DNA of 64,000 nucleotides, from the NCBI GenBank assembly GCA_963565915.1, contig OY751493.1, positions 744,001 through 808,000 of the forward strand, read 5' to 3'. Every line of letters starts with the position of its first letter. The first letter of the stretch is position 1. The translations under genes were made by a program, and so were the position numbers. Shown piece by piece: positions 9,501-21,568 of this stretch. A model generated the notes under the pieces. That model made no database searches and was not told where the DNA came from. It saw nothing but the letters and a program-made list of their open reading frames with translations. The stretch is from Entoloma clypeatum (taxonomy: Eukaryota > Basidiomycota > Agaricomycetes > Agaricales > Entolomataceae).

Positions 9501-12073
9501 GTCCCCTGGAGTCGGTGGGCCAGAACTGACCCCTCTCCCCTGTACACCGGCTCCTGTCTCACCCATGACACCCAATCCCAGCCCACCATTCCCGGATGAA
9601 GGATGAAGACCGCTCGAATGGCCCCCGCCACCGGGCCCTCCAACCTTGACCTTGGACAACCAAGTGAACGCGTCCATCTGCATCTTCCCGACACCACCTT
9701 TGCCTCCGTTCACGTTGCCTCGACTCATCGTTTCTCCTCTACTCCTCGTGTTAACGAGCAAAACCTTGCCTTTCCCGCCTGCCCCCCCTTCCATACCACC
9801 TCCATTCGAATGTGTATGTGCAGCATACGCTACATCTCTCCCCCTCTCGACCACGACACCATGCCCCCCTCTTCCACGATGTCCGTGGACGGGCTGCACT
9901 GTCAGCGGCGGCGGCACCCCTGCCCTCACTTCCGCCAATATGGAGCGATGCCCCACAGGCGCTGACAACGCAGGAAGGTACTCTGTGCCTTCCGGGGGGT
10001 TGCGGAACGAGATGCTGGGCTCCTTCGTGGCGCCGTGGCCTAGCCGACGCTGGTGATGATCATGGAGCTGACCGGGGGACGAAGCCATGTCGTCCATTTC
10101 TGGAGATTGAATTATTGAAGGTGGTTCATCCAATGGGTAATCGGCAGCGCGGTGGCCTACACTCTGCAGGGACACGTCAGTCGAGGGAATTTGAGAAATA
10201 GAGTGAAAAGTCGCGTACCTTCATCACCTCTTCATCGACAGGCCAAAACCTCAGCGTCCGGTCCTTAGACCATGTTATCAGCTGGAACTCGTCTAGACAC
10301 ATCCCATCAACCTCTCCCCTCATGTGGTATTTAAGACGGAAAACACACCTTCCCCACCCCTCCTCCAGACGAACTCCTTAACCACGTCGGCATGCCCCTC
10401 AAATGTCTCCACCGGCGCCTCCGGAGACCCTTGCGCCCACATCTCCAGCGCAGTCTCCCCGCGCTGCGCAAGACTCAGCACGCCATCCTTCCCAAATGGC
10501 AAATTCCGGGCGCGCCAGACGGGGTAAGGCGTCCGTATTATCGTTGTAGGTTCTTGTACGGTGGAAGAGCAGGTCGGCGTCGAGGTCGATTCGAGGTCGT
10601 TGAGGTCCCAGAATTTGATCGTTTTGTCGAGAGAGCAGGTGACGATCCGGGAGCGGGAGTGGTGTGCCCAGTCGATGCCATAGATCTTGGAAGTGTGAGC
10701 CTTGATGCGGGTTATTGGGAGGGAGCCTTTCTGGCAGCGAAAGATGAAGTTACCATAATACAAAAGAGAATGAACAAACCCGTCTATCCCAGATGAGCAC
10801 AGTGTTTCCATGCGAGGAAGCAAGGATATTGGGGTCGTTTCGGTTCCACTTAACTTGCGTGCCCACAGCTGGTTACCGACGACGTATGTAAGCATATATC
10901 GCTTGTGTCGTATTACAACGTACAACGTTCGCGTACCTTCGAATGGGGACAAACCTGTACATTGAGAGACCATAAGAACACGCATATATGCAGTCAAACA
11001 TCGGCAAAAACGAACCAAAAATCGGCTTTCGCGGCTCCCGTAAATCCCAAGCCCACAACCATGAGTCGACGCCAATGCTAATGACAGTGTCACACTCGGT
11101 GGTGTGCCAATTGATGTCGGTGATGGCACGGTAATGTGCTTGCAGAATGTGTTCAATGGAGGTTTTGCCGACGAGTAAGAGGTTCCATATTAACCTATCG
11201 AAAAGAGATATCAGTAACGGCCACATGGGAAGCGGGACTGAATGAACGGACAATTTTTCACTAGAAGTAGACACAATGTATTCCGCCCGAGCAGGGTGAG
11301 GGTTCCACTGAACGTCAGCGACGTCCCACGTGCCACCTTGAGGAAGGAAACGAGGGATCTCAAGAGGGGCTTCGAGGTCAATGATGAAGAGACCCCGGCG
11401 CCTAGGTGGGGGTGAGGACTTTCAATATTCCAAAGATGGGGAGTCTAGACGCACGCAGCGAGGACGAGGTCGCGCGACGACGGACTGATGCTCATCTGCC
11501 GCGATCTCAGCTGGGAACCACCACAGAGAAAGGACAGATCCTCACATTCCCGACAGCGTCTCCAAAGAGGCTCTTCATATCAATCTGTAAGCTCTTTCGA
11601 AAGTTTCCTCCGTCCTCCCCCTCTGCTCCGTCAGCGTCAGCGTCTGTTTCACCATCACCATCACCATCCTCCCCGTCCTCATCAGAAGGCTGCTGCGTCC
11701 AGACCGACATCCCCTGCCCATCCGCCAAGCTGGTCCTGCTCCTCCGTCTGTACGCCCTTCGGCCACCAGTTGACGAGGAGTCCGCCAACGACGTATATGA
11801 AGGACGGCGCGAGTTGAGCAGCGAGGCTGGGGGCGCGAACACGGGGTTATGATGCCAATCTTGGATAGACACCACGGACTGTTGGGCAAACGAGGTCTGT
11901 GCTCCGCTAGTGCTACCGTTGGTGGCAGCTGAAGTGGGGTCCATTGTTCCGTTGGGTTTGACAGGACTCCAGGACGAACGGCGGGATGCGGAGGAGAGGA
12001 GGGTGTGTTGGCGGAGGTCGGCGCTGGTTCGGCGACTGGGCGCACGTGAGTCTGAGTGGTACATGTGGGCCAT
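6557..12073 (-). CDS. WDR59: WDR59/Sea3-like subunit of the GATOR2/SEACAT complex
   Basis: This is a large minus-strand gene of about 15 exons, roughly 1,580 residues. It starts at 12073. Exon 1 (12073-11546) is a Ser-rich and acidic leader. Small exons follow (11495-11455, 11401-11252, 11194 onward, and one of only 18 nt near 10957) carrying the hallmark WDR59 start of the propeller: a R-R-G-L-F segment, then G-T-W-D-V-A-D-V-Q-W-N-P-H-P-A-R. Further WD repeats end in W-A-W-D-L, L-I-W-D-R, K-F-W-D-L and R-F-W-P-V. A long Gly/Ser/Pro-rich linker lies at about 9.3-10.2 kb, then an RWD domain at about 8.9-9.27 kb (F-T-F-P-R-N-Y-P). The C-terminus (6557-6933) is a Cys/His zinc-binding ribbon/RING ending in C-P-T-G-C-G-C, diagnostic for the family. 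GATOR2/SEACAT acts at the vacuole in amino-acid control of TORC1. Inner exon edges are approximate. A second copy lies at 15707-21223. Confidence 0.88.
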
Positions 12074-12418
12074 TTAATTTTTCAGTCAACGTTGGAGAGG
12101 CATCTGTCGCCGTTGTCGCTGTCTACCTCTCAATTTGGGAACGTGCCACGTGACTGTCCCTGATCGAACAAAGTTTCACCGCCCGCGCTGCTCAGGCTCA
12201 TCCCCCACTGAGTATGCTGCGACGAGCGCCCAAGCCCTGAAGCCCGCCCCCGCCTCTTTGATATTTCTTCTCCTCCCATTCTGCGCGTTTCTGCCAGATT
12301 TCATCATGTATTGCTTGCGTTTCGAAACATCCGATCGCAACTTGAACCGCCGCGTGTCGCTTCGCGTGCTCACGATAAGATGGATCCTCTGATGGGCGGC
12401 GAAGAATTTCGTTTTCAG
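12074..12418. other. Divergent intergenic region
   Basis: It separates the minus-strand WD-repeat gene from the plus-strand membrane-protein gene and presumably holds both promoters. A first exon of the membrane-protein gene should lie here or just upstream of 12419, but I could not place its start: ATG12384 reads into the exon in the wrong frame. Confidence 0.45.
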
Positions 12419-13799
12419 GTTTGAAGAGAAGTATATCAATTTTGAGTACAAAGAACTCTTTGCCTGGGCTCTGCTGTACCTACTCCCTTGGCCGATCTCG
12501 CGTTGCTTGAAATACTGGCAGAACACAGCAGGTAAAATCACAATCCGTCCTCCAATCTCGCTTTTTTTGATGAAACAATCAGATTTAACAGTAGACACAG
12601 ATAATCCCCTTTGGAAGCTACTCTGCCATCTGATCGAGGTCACTCTAGTCAGGACGATATTCGAAAACATGCAACAAATTCGTCTGGTCCCTTGGGAGAC
12701 TGCATACGACCGGTTGTAGCCATCAATATCTGGTGCCGCGCCTTCCCGCTTGGCGTCGACCCATCTGGGCCACCGTCAGAAGTCAGAGTCTCCTTTCGAC
12801 GACGCAAAGTTTTCTGCCTCATCCTACCCAGTCTCGCGTGCCTTCCCTCCGTTTTCTGGCAAGATAATACGGTTCATTTGTCTTTCCTATCGATCTATAC
12901 ACTGCTGACGCTACCGCAACCTTGTAGAATCCAGCCAATGCCGTCAAATGGACCCTTGGCACGCTTGTCCTCTGGTGCATACTCGTCCGACCAGGGTTCG
13001 TGTCCCTTCATTGGCCAGACGACCCTACGAGTAAGTCTTGGAGAACTTGGAGACGTGAAAAAGCAGTTATCGACCCCAGAGCCGACTCCGAGGCTGGGCT
13101 GATACAGTACAAGGGCATCGTGGATTACCTCTCCCTGTTCTTCTCTGTGACCGTTCCTCTCAGTGAGTATTCGCCCTCATCCCACTCCGCCTCACTGACC
13201 GTGGAGTACACAGGCCCTCTCCTCCGCCAACCCTCAGAAGACTTCTTCGTTTGCATCCCGCTCTACTTCGCCCTCTCCCTCCTCCTCAAAATCTTGTACG
13301 AGCGCGTCTCCTGTACGGTTCTTGGTGACAGCCGTTTGGTCCGAGAAAACACGGGTTACCACAGACTGTGGGAGTGCAGATACTGGCCTACGGCCATATT
13401 CGGGAGAATGCAGAAAGAGCTGGAAAAGGCAGAACGGCATCGTGAGAAGATGGAGAAGCAAGGTCAATTCTGGACGCCGGGCACAGAGTTGGTGATGTTC
13501 TTGGGCGGGATGGAGGAGAGCCATCGGTTTTTGACGTAAGTTCATGTTCTTCTCTTGTCTTGGTTTTTTCAGAGACGAATGCTCATGTGATTTTATATCT
13601 AGCGAACGACCGAAATTCCTCGCCGCTCCAGAGATCCGTACTGGATCGGAGAACCCTATATTAAATCACACCTTAAACCAAACTCTTTTTATCTTGATTC
13701 TCCAGGTCGTTTGTCTCATTCTTCTTGGACCCCTCCTGAGTATTGCTTTTGACTTAAGCCTATTCTGGAGTCGCTTCCTGATTACCCTTGCCATCTTAT
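12419..13799 (+). CDS. Predicted multi-pass membrane protein, cut by the assembly gap
   Basis: This is the same gene as at 21569-22975 (identical sequence at an offset of 9150), but its last exon runs into the N gap at 13800. Likely exons: 12419-12531, 12583 onward, 12928-13030, 13067-13162, 13214-13535, 13573 onward. Family not recognised; see the complete copy for the description. Confidence 0.6.
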
Positions 13800-13999
13800 N
13801 NNNNNNNNNNNNNNNNNNNNNNNNNNNNNNNNNNNNNNNNNNNNNNNNNNNNNNNNNNNNNNNNNNNNNNNNNNNNNNNNNNNNNNNNNNNNNNNNNNNN
13901 NNNNNNNNNNNNNNNNNNNNNNNNNNNNNNNNNNNNNNNNNNNNNNNNNNNNNNNNNNNNNNNNNNNNNNNNNNNNNNNNNNNNNNNNNNNNNNNNNNN
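13800..13999. other. Assembly gap of exactly 200 N
   Basis: Positions 13800-13999 are all N. A round length is typical of a placeholder of unknown size. The flanks are the end of copy 1 and the beginning of copy 2 of the 8.95-kb duplication. Confidence 0.99.
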
Positions 14000-15250
14000 C
14001 TTGCGCCCGCCGATGATGGGGAATACAAAAGGAGCCTTGTGCATGACATAGGCGATGGCAACTGAGAGATCATGAACCCGTAGTTCGGGATGAGCACCAG
14101 GTTAACAGGATAATGCCTTACCAGCAGTGATGTGTTTCGTGCCAACTTCGTGGGATCTTTTCGAGCACGGCACACATCTTTCTTTCTGTCTCTGTGCGTT
14201 CCCACTGCGCTCTCCTAGCAGTCCGGCCATTTTCTCCGGTAGCGCGCCGTCTTTCCTCTTCGGCGTCCGTGAAGAACTTGCCACCACCAATGACATCCCA
14301 CGGAGCAAGTGCCATTCCTTGGGCACGTTAGTATATGGCGGAGATGTAAGATTGAGACCATATTTTTTATGTTGCTCACCTTCAGAGCGCGCCATGGGAA
14401 TGATGTCACGTTCGAAATCGCGATACATGACATTCCACGCGCCCTGGTAAACCGAGAAAGGTGTCAAAGCATTGCAACGAGCATATTGATTAGCTTTGGC
14501 AACGATCCATGCAGGTGTGTCTGAGATGCCCTACGACGCCGAGAGTCAGTTTTGATTTTTGTGGATAAGAATCGATGCGGCGTACAAGATAGAGGACTTT
14601 CCCTGCCTGGACGAGAGCGTGCAAGGATCGCATAACTTCCTCTATACTGGTGTCATACTCCCACCAGTGGATATAGAGAAGATCGACGTATGTAGTCCGC
14701 AGTTTCTTGAGAGAAGCGTGCACAGAGAGGTGGAGCGACTTGGTGTTGTTGCCGACATACATGACTTGCTGAGCAATCGATTTGTCGTGACGCTTGAAGT
14801 TGGATGTATACTGAAGAGACTTGTTAGCATACCGTCTTCAACGCCCATAGCCAAACGTGTCAACCTTGGTAGCAATAAAGAGTTGATCACGAATGCCCCG
14901 CTCCTCTGCCCATTCGCCGATCACCTGTTCAGACGTCTCATCTTGGCTGTTCGTGACCATCGAAGAGTCAATGCCAACTTCCAGGCATCTCCTTTGAATA
15001 AAATCATTACTTACTAGTTATTGGCCGTATCGATGAAGTTGCCTCCCGCATTGTAGTACGCCTCGAGAAGCTCATGGCTCTTCTTCTTATCCATGGCGCC
15101 GAGGAAGCTATGCCACTGAGAATCCTCAGTTCCGATGCTCATGGCTCCGAACACAAGTGGAGAGACATGGACACCAGCAGTGGTAGACAAACGCCTATAG
15201 ATCCCTAGTTTGGTGGGCGGAGGTGGTGGAGGCTGCCAGTAGGAAGCCAT
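14000..15250 (-). pseudogene. Truncated second copy of reductase 2
   Basis: Exons 1-4 match those of the gene at 4586-6100 exactly. Exon 5 lacks two bases at about 14150 (CGTTGGCGATC reads as CGTGGGATC), which shifts the frame. Exon 6 is cut by the gap at 14000 and exon 7 is absent. Because the damage is at a contig edge it is probably a sequencing or assembly error, not a real pseudogene. Confidence 0.85.
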
Positions 15251-15706
15251 TGACACTGATAATGGTACGGCGCTGGATGTACTCTTTCGATATCGTTAAC
15301 CAGCTTCTTCCAGAAGCCATCTAAACATTTCGCGGTATTCTCCGTTATCCTGGTCCCTATGCCGAGCATCGAACCCATGAGAGCCGCGTCATCATTGAAA
15401 CCGAGAATCCTGTGGACAAGAGATAAGTGACACATAGGCAGCCGGGAATGATGATCGTGGTATGTTGAGCTCGCTGTGCTCTCACGCCTTGGGTTCACGT
15501 TTGACTAAACGGCGCCATGTAGCCAAGGTTGCCTCCATATTTCTCTCAAGTCGCCCCTCCCTAGGCTAAGAAGCAGACCGAGTTACAGCAATCAGGGATT
15601 CGTAAGTTCCATGATCCCTTCCCTTAGGACTCGAGACACACATCGACGGAAAGACGTGAACACCATCCCCCGCGTAGCACTATTATAGAGATCATTACAG
15701 AATCAG

Positions 15707-18700
15707 TCAAGTGAAATGAGGTAAGGAGGCTGTTACTTGTGGAGGCGATAGACTATGGATTCCATATCGACTAGAAGGACGTGTCTGTGTTTCTTCCAGC
15801 CCATTGCAGAAACACCCACATCCAGTTGGACAGATAGGAACATCTAGACTGTTCCAACAGGATATATGTGTAACATGGAAGCAGTAAAGGCAGCTTCTTG
15901 ATAAACCTGTCACATCCTCAGATACAGGTTCATTATGATTCCATCTTGACGTACCTTTGACAGGGAGTCTGCAGATGGAACATTTCGCCATTGAACTTGA
16001 AGCATTGCAAGATGGACAAATATAGGCCTTTCGTGGTATAACCATTGTGCATCTGATGCATGTGCGGACCAGCCCTGACAATGAAGGTAAGTTTGGGAGT
16101 CTACAAATTCGGAAAGGCGGAGTGAATTACCGATGGCATGTAGTTCAAGTTTACCTGGGGAATAGGTCCTCCGTTTAACCGACTTGAGTAGTTCAAGTCG
16201 TTTATGATACAGTTGCCATCGGTCCAAGACATCAGCATATACATGCACATGGGCAGCGAATTGTCCGAGAAGTGCCGCATCAAGATTCTTCGTGACTGAC
16301 TTGGGCAGCGTAGATGGCTTGTCAAAGACGACAACACGTTTCTCGCTCTTCCTAGTGAGAGCAGTCCGGCCTCGTTCAAGATTGCCAGGATCAACAACTA
16401 CCTTCAACGGCGACCTTCGCTGCCCACCGGACGAAGAAGACACCGAAGATCTCAGCGGAAGTGGCACGGTCTCACTCCAAGACCTCGACGAAGTGGCCAC
16501 CGGCAGCGGTGGTGTGTTTGAACTTGAACCCTTCCTCTGCAGCTGCCGTTTGCGTCGACCTCCAATCCCGGGTCCGATTCCCATACCCACCGAAGAAGAC
16601 GGTTCCGGGCACGCCTCGTTTGACTTTTCAAGCTTGGCTGGAGGAACGGGGGGTTGGAGAACGGGGAGAGGCGCGCTTTCCGGTGTCAATAGACCTTCCT
16701 TGAGCGTATCCTGGACACCGGACATGAATTGGCGCATGGTATTGGTGCCAAATAGGCTTGACCACGAGGCGCGCGAAGAGGCTGAGGATGATGGGAGGGA
16801 GGTACCGAGTTGCTGGTGCGACGAAACGGAGCCGGAGCTTTGTCTACGTGGCCAAGCTGCAATCAGGGAAGGGTGTTCAATAGAGTTCTTCTTGAGGCTG
16901 AAATAGTCTACGGAAGGATATTGGGTTTGTACCAGCCGAAGGTTTGATTTTGCTTTCGTCAGAGGCTCGTCTGGCAATGGCACCTGAAGGAGAAGAGACG
17001 ATAACATGGCTAACATCTGGGAATCCTTGTTCTTCGCAAAGTCCGAATATCTGTTGGAGTGTATGAGAAGAACATTGACATAGACGAAGCAAGAGAAATG
17101 AGACACACAGCCCCATAATGACCTTCATCCCCAACACATCGAATCCAACACACCCACCCACACCCCCAGCCTTCTTCCCATACCCGGTCAATACTGCACG
17201 CAAACTCTTAAACGCTCTCTCATGATCCATTCTCCCATGCCTCCTCGCCGCTCCCGCATTCTTCTCACATACGTCCGCCAAACTCCCCCCTCCGACCTCA
17301 AATATGTAATCCACTGCCACCTTCCGATCCCCCCCAGCAAGGTTCGTCGTGTTTTCAATGAATACGGTGCTCCTCCTCGGTGCCAACAACGCATAGGTCT
17401 TCAAGATATCACCCAACGGCTTGGCCTCTCCCCCACCAGCACCGCTGTCAGACTTGTGCTGCGAGAACGTCAAGAGGTTCGTCATGATCCTCAAGATGTT
17501 GTTTCGGTCACCGACCGTCTTGCGGTGGTTCTCCGAAAGCTTAGAGTGGGGTGGTCTGTCCTTGGAGGACATGGTGAGACGACGGACGGCATCGGAGATG
17601 AGGGAAGGCGATTGGAACATTCGAGGCGGATTCTCTGTCGTGCCAGCAGTCGTTGCTACTTGGGGCGGTTCCTCCGGGGGTGTCTTGGGGGAGTCCGAAA
17701 GCCCGCGCAGCACATTCCGTACAATCCTCGTAGGATCGCGGAAGAAACACACAAGTTCACCTGTAAGTCCGACATCTTTCTCAGAAAAGAGAGAAGAAAC
17801 CACACGAAGACACCTCCTCACCATTCGGTCCAAAAGTCCCCTGCGACGTTCTGGGCTCTACCAAATTCTTGTTCCCCCTCAAGATGCCTGTCCCATCCCG
17901 TGTTTTCTTCCTCACACCACCGCCTTTCACATTCTTCATCACTCCGTCCTCTTCACCATCATCTGATGAACTGCTCTCTCCCTGATCCACCATCGCCCAT
18001 GGTTCCCCGGGCCTCCTCTCCTCCTCATCCCTGTAGAGGAGGAACCGCAGGCAGCTCTCGAGGCATGGCCGGCGGTGCTCCCGGATGGCCGCGAGCCGGC
18101 GCAGCATAAATGCGCGGTCTTTAAGAGATATGAGAGGGTTTCGCTCGAGGTCGATGATGGGGATACCCTCGGGGTACGAGGCTTGAGGATAGTTCCGCGG
18201 GAAGGTGAAGGTGACCCGGATGAAGACGAGAGAGGAATCGCCCCATGGACCATGCAGGCCGAAGGTACAGGTCCGGCGTTTTGTGAGGTCATGCTGGGAC
18301 CAAAAGACGTGAGCATTAAGAAGAACAGTAATGACAGAAAACGGACCTTTTCGAGCTTGATCTTTGGCGTCGCCAACTTGGTCAAAACAGATGTTATCCT
18401 GCCCAAAAGCATTGATACCACCTCACTCCGGAGAGCAAAAAACGATCACTCACTCATCCTGCAATGATTGTGCCTGCCCCAGTCCACTATCCAGGCTGTC
18501 CTTCCGGTCCATCGCACTCTCGTGGTCGCCTCTGGTCTGACTCTCGCTCCCCCCACCTCTGTTCCCGTCCCCCATCCCAATCCCAACCAAATCCGCCCCA
18601 CTAACTTGCCTTGAGCGCGAATTGAGCCTGCTGCTGGCACTCCCACTTCCGTCCCCTGGAGTCGGTGGGCCAGAACTGACCCCTCTCCCCTGTACACCGG

Positions 18701-21223
18701 CTCCTGTCTCACCCATGACACCCAATCCCAGCCCACCATTCCCGGATGAAGGATGAAGACCGCTCGAATGGCCCCCGCCACCGGGCCCTCCAACCTTGAC
18801 CTTGGACAACCAAGTGAACGCGTCCATCTGCATCTTCCCGACACCACCTTTGCCTCCGTTCACGTTGCCTCGACTCATCGTTTCTCCTCTACTCCTCGTG
18901 TTAACGAGCAAAACCTTGCCTTTCCCGCCTGCCCCCCCTTCCATACCACCTCCATTCGAATGTGTATGTGCAGCATACGCTACATCTCTCCCCCTCTCGA
19001 CCACGACACCATGCCCCCCTCTTCCACGATGTCCGTGGACGGGCTGCACTGTCAGCGGCGGCGGCACCCCTGCCCTCACTTCCGCCAATATGGAGCGATG
19101 CCCCACAGGCGCTGACAACGCAGGAAGGTACTCTGTGCCTTCCGGGGGGTTGCGGAACGAGATGCTGGGCTCCTTCGTGGCGCCGTGGCCTAGCCGACGC
19201 TGGTGATGATCATGGAGCTGACCGGGGGACGAAGCCATGTCGTCCATTTCTGGAGATTGAATTATTGAAGGTGGTTCATCCAATGGGTAATCGGCAGCGC
19301 GGTGGCCTACACTCTGCAGGGACACGTCAGTCGAGGGAATTTGAGAAATAGAGTGAAAAGTCGCGTACCTTCATCACCTCTTCATCGACAGGCCAAAACC
19401 TCAGCGTCCGGTCCTTAGACCATGTTATCAGCTGGAACTCGTCTAGACACATCCCATCAACCTCTCCCCTCATGTGGTATTTAAGACGGAAAACACACCT
19501 TCCCCACCCCTCCTCCAGACGAACTCCTTAACCACGTCGGCATGCCCCTCAAATGTCTCCACCGGCGCCTCCGGAGACCCTTGCGCCCACATCTCCAGCG
19601 CAGTCTCCCCGCGCTGCGCAAGACTCAGCACGCCATCCTTCCCAAATGGCAAATTCCGGGCGCGCCAGACGGGGTAAGGCGTCCGTATTATCGTTGTAGG
19701 TTCTTGTACGGTGGAAGAGCAGGTCGGCGTCGAGGTCGATTCGAGGTCGTTGAGGTCCCAGAATTTGATCGTTTTGTCGAGAGAGCAGGTGACGATCCGG
19801 GAGCGGGAGTGGTGTGCCCAGTCGATGCCATAGATCTTGGAAGTGTGAGCCTTGATGCGGGTTATTGGGAGGGAGCCTTTCTGGCAGCGAAAGATGAAGT
19901 TACCATAATACAAAAGAGAATGAACAAACCCGTCTATCCCAGATGAGCACAGTGTTTCCATGCGAGGAAGCAAGGATATTGGGGTCGTTTCGGTTCCACT
20001 TAACTTGCGTGCCCACAGCTGGTTACCGACGACGTATGTAAGCATATATCGCTTGTGTCGTATTACAACGTACAACGTTCGCGTACCTTCGAATGGGGAC
20101 AAACCTGTACATTGAGAGACCATAAGAACACGCATATATGCAGTCAAACATCGGCAAAAACGAACCAAAAATCGGCTTTCGCGGCTCCCGTAAATCCCAA
20201 GCCCACAACCATGAGTCGACGCCAATGCTAATGACAGTGTCACACTCGGTGGTGTGCCAATTGATGTCGGTGATGGCACGGTAATGTGCTTGCAGAATGT
20301 GTTCAATGGAGGTTTTGCCGACGAGTAAGAGGTTCCATATTAACCTATCGAAAAGAGATATCAGTAACGGCCACATGGGAAGCGGGACTGAATGAACGGA
20401 CAATTTTTCACTAGAAGTAGACACAATGTATTCCGCCCGAGCAGGGTGAGGGTTCCACTGAACGTCAGCGACGTCCCACGTGCCACCTTGAGGAAGGAAA
20501 CGAGGGATCTCAAGAGGGGCTTCGAGGTCAATGATGAAGAGACCCCGGCGCCTAGGTGGGGGTGAGGACTTTCAATATTCCAAAGATGGGGAGTCTAGAC
20601 GCACGCAGCGAGGACGAGGTCGCGCGACGACGGACTGATGCTCATCTGCCGCGATCTCAGCTGGGAACCACCACAGAGAAAGGACAGATCCTCACATTCC
20701 CGACAGCGTCTCCAAAGAGGCTCTTCATATCAATCTGTAAGCTCTTTCGAAAGTTTCCTCCGTCCTCCCCCTCTGCTCCGTCAGCGTCAGCGTCTGTTTC
20801 ACCATCACCATCACCATCCTCCCCGTCCTCATCAGAAGGCTGCTGCGTCCAGACCGACATCCCCTGCCCATCCGCCAAGCTGGTCCTGCTCCTCCGTCTG
20901 TACGCCCTTCGGCCACCAGTTGACGAGGAGTCCGCCAACGACGTATATGAAGGACGGCGCGAGTTGAGCAGCGAGGCTGGGGGCGCGAACACGGGGTTAT
21001 GATGCCAATCTTGGATAGACACCACGGACTGTTGGGCAAACGAGGTCTGTGCTCCGCTAGTGCTACCGTTGGTGGCAGCTGAAGTGGGGTCCATTGTTCC
21101 GTTGGGTTTGACAGGACTCCAGGACGAACGGCGGGATGCGGAGGAGAGGAGGGTGTGTTGGCGGAGGTCGGCGCTGGTTCGGCGACTGGGCGCACGTGAG
21201 TCTGAGTGGTACATGTGGGCCAT
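15707..21223 (-). CDS. WDR59: WDR59/Sea3-like gene, second copy
   Basis: The gene is identical in every reading frame compared to the one at 6557-12073, shifted by 9150, with the same start codon (21223), propeller exons, Gly-rich linker, RWD domain and terminal C-P-T-G-C-G-C ribbon. If the duplication is an assembly artefact there is only one such gene in the genome, and this entry should be merged with the other. Confidence 0.85.
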
Positions 21224-21568
21224 TTAATTTTTCAGTCAACGTTGGAGAGGCATCTGTCGCCGTTGTCGCTGTCTACCTCTCAATTTGGGAACGTGCCACG
21301 TGACTGTCCCTGATCGAACAAAGTTTCACCGCCCGCGCTGCTCAGGCTCATCCCCCACTGAGTATGCTGCGACGAGCGCCCAAGCCCTGAAGCCCGCCCC
21401 CGCCTCTTTGATATTTCTTCTCCTCCCATTCTGCGCGTTTCTGCCAGATTTCATCATGTATTGCTTGCGTTTCGAAACATCCGATCGCAACTTGAACCGC
21501 CGCGTGTCGCTTCGCGTGCTCACGATAAGATGGATCCTCTGATGGGCGGCGAAGAATTTCGTTTTCAG

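Larger units (their letters stand above)
4848..13799. repeat. First copy of an ~8.95-kb near-identical duplication
   Basis: This stretch reappears as 14000-22949 with a constant offset of 9150 (9152 before a 2-nt difference near 4998/14150). Every reading frame compared is the same. Copy 1 ends abruptly at the 200-N gap and copy 2 begins immediately after it, which suggests overlapping contig ends rather than a genomic duplication. Confidence 0.95.

Noticed and set aside
9646..10056. Plus-strand frames opposite the Gly-rich linker
   Set aside because: Proline-rich translations are expected from the complement of Gly-rich codons.
13544..14205. Open frames running through the N block
   Set aside because: They are produced by N being read as any residue; the two sides belong to different genes on opposite strands.
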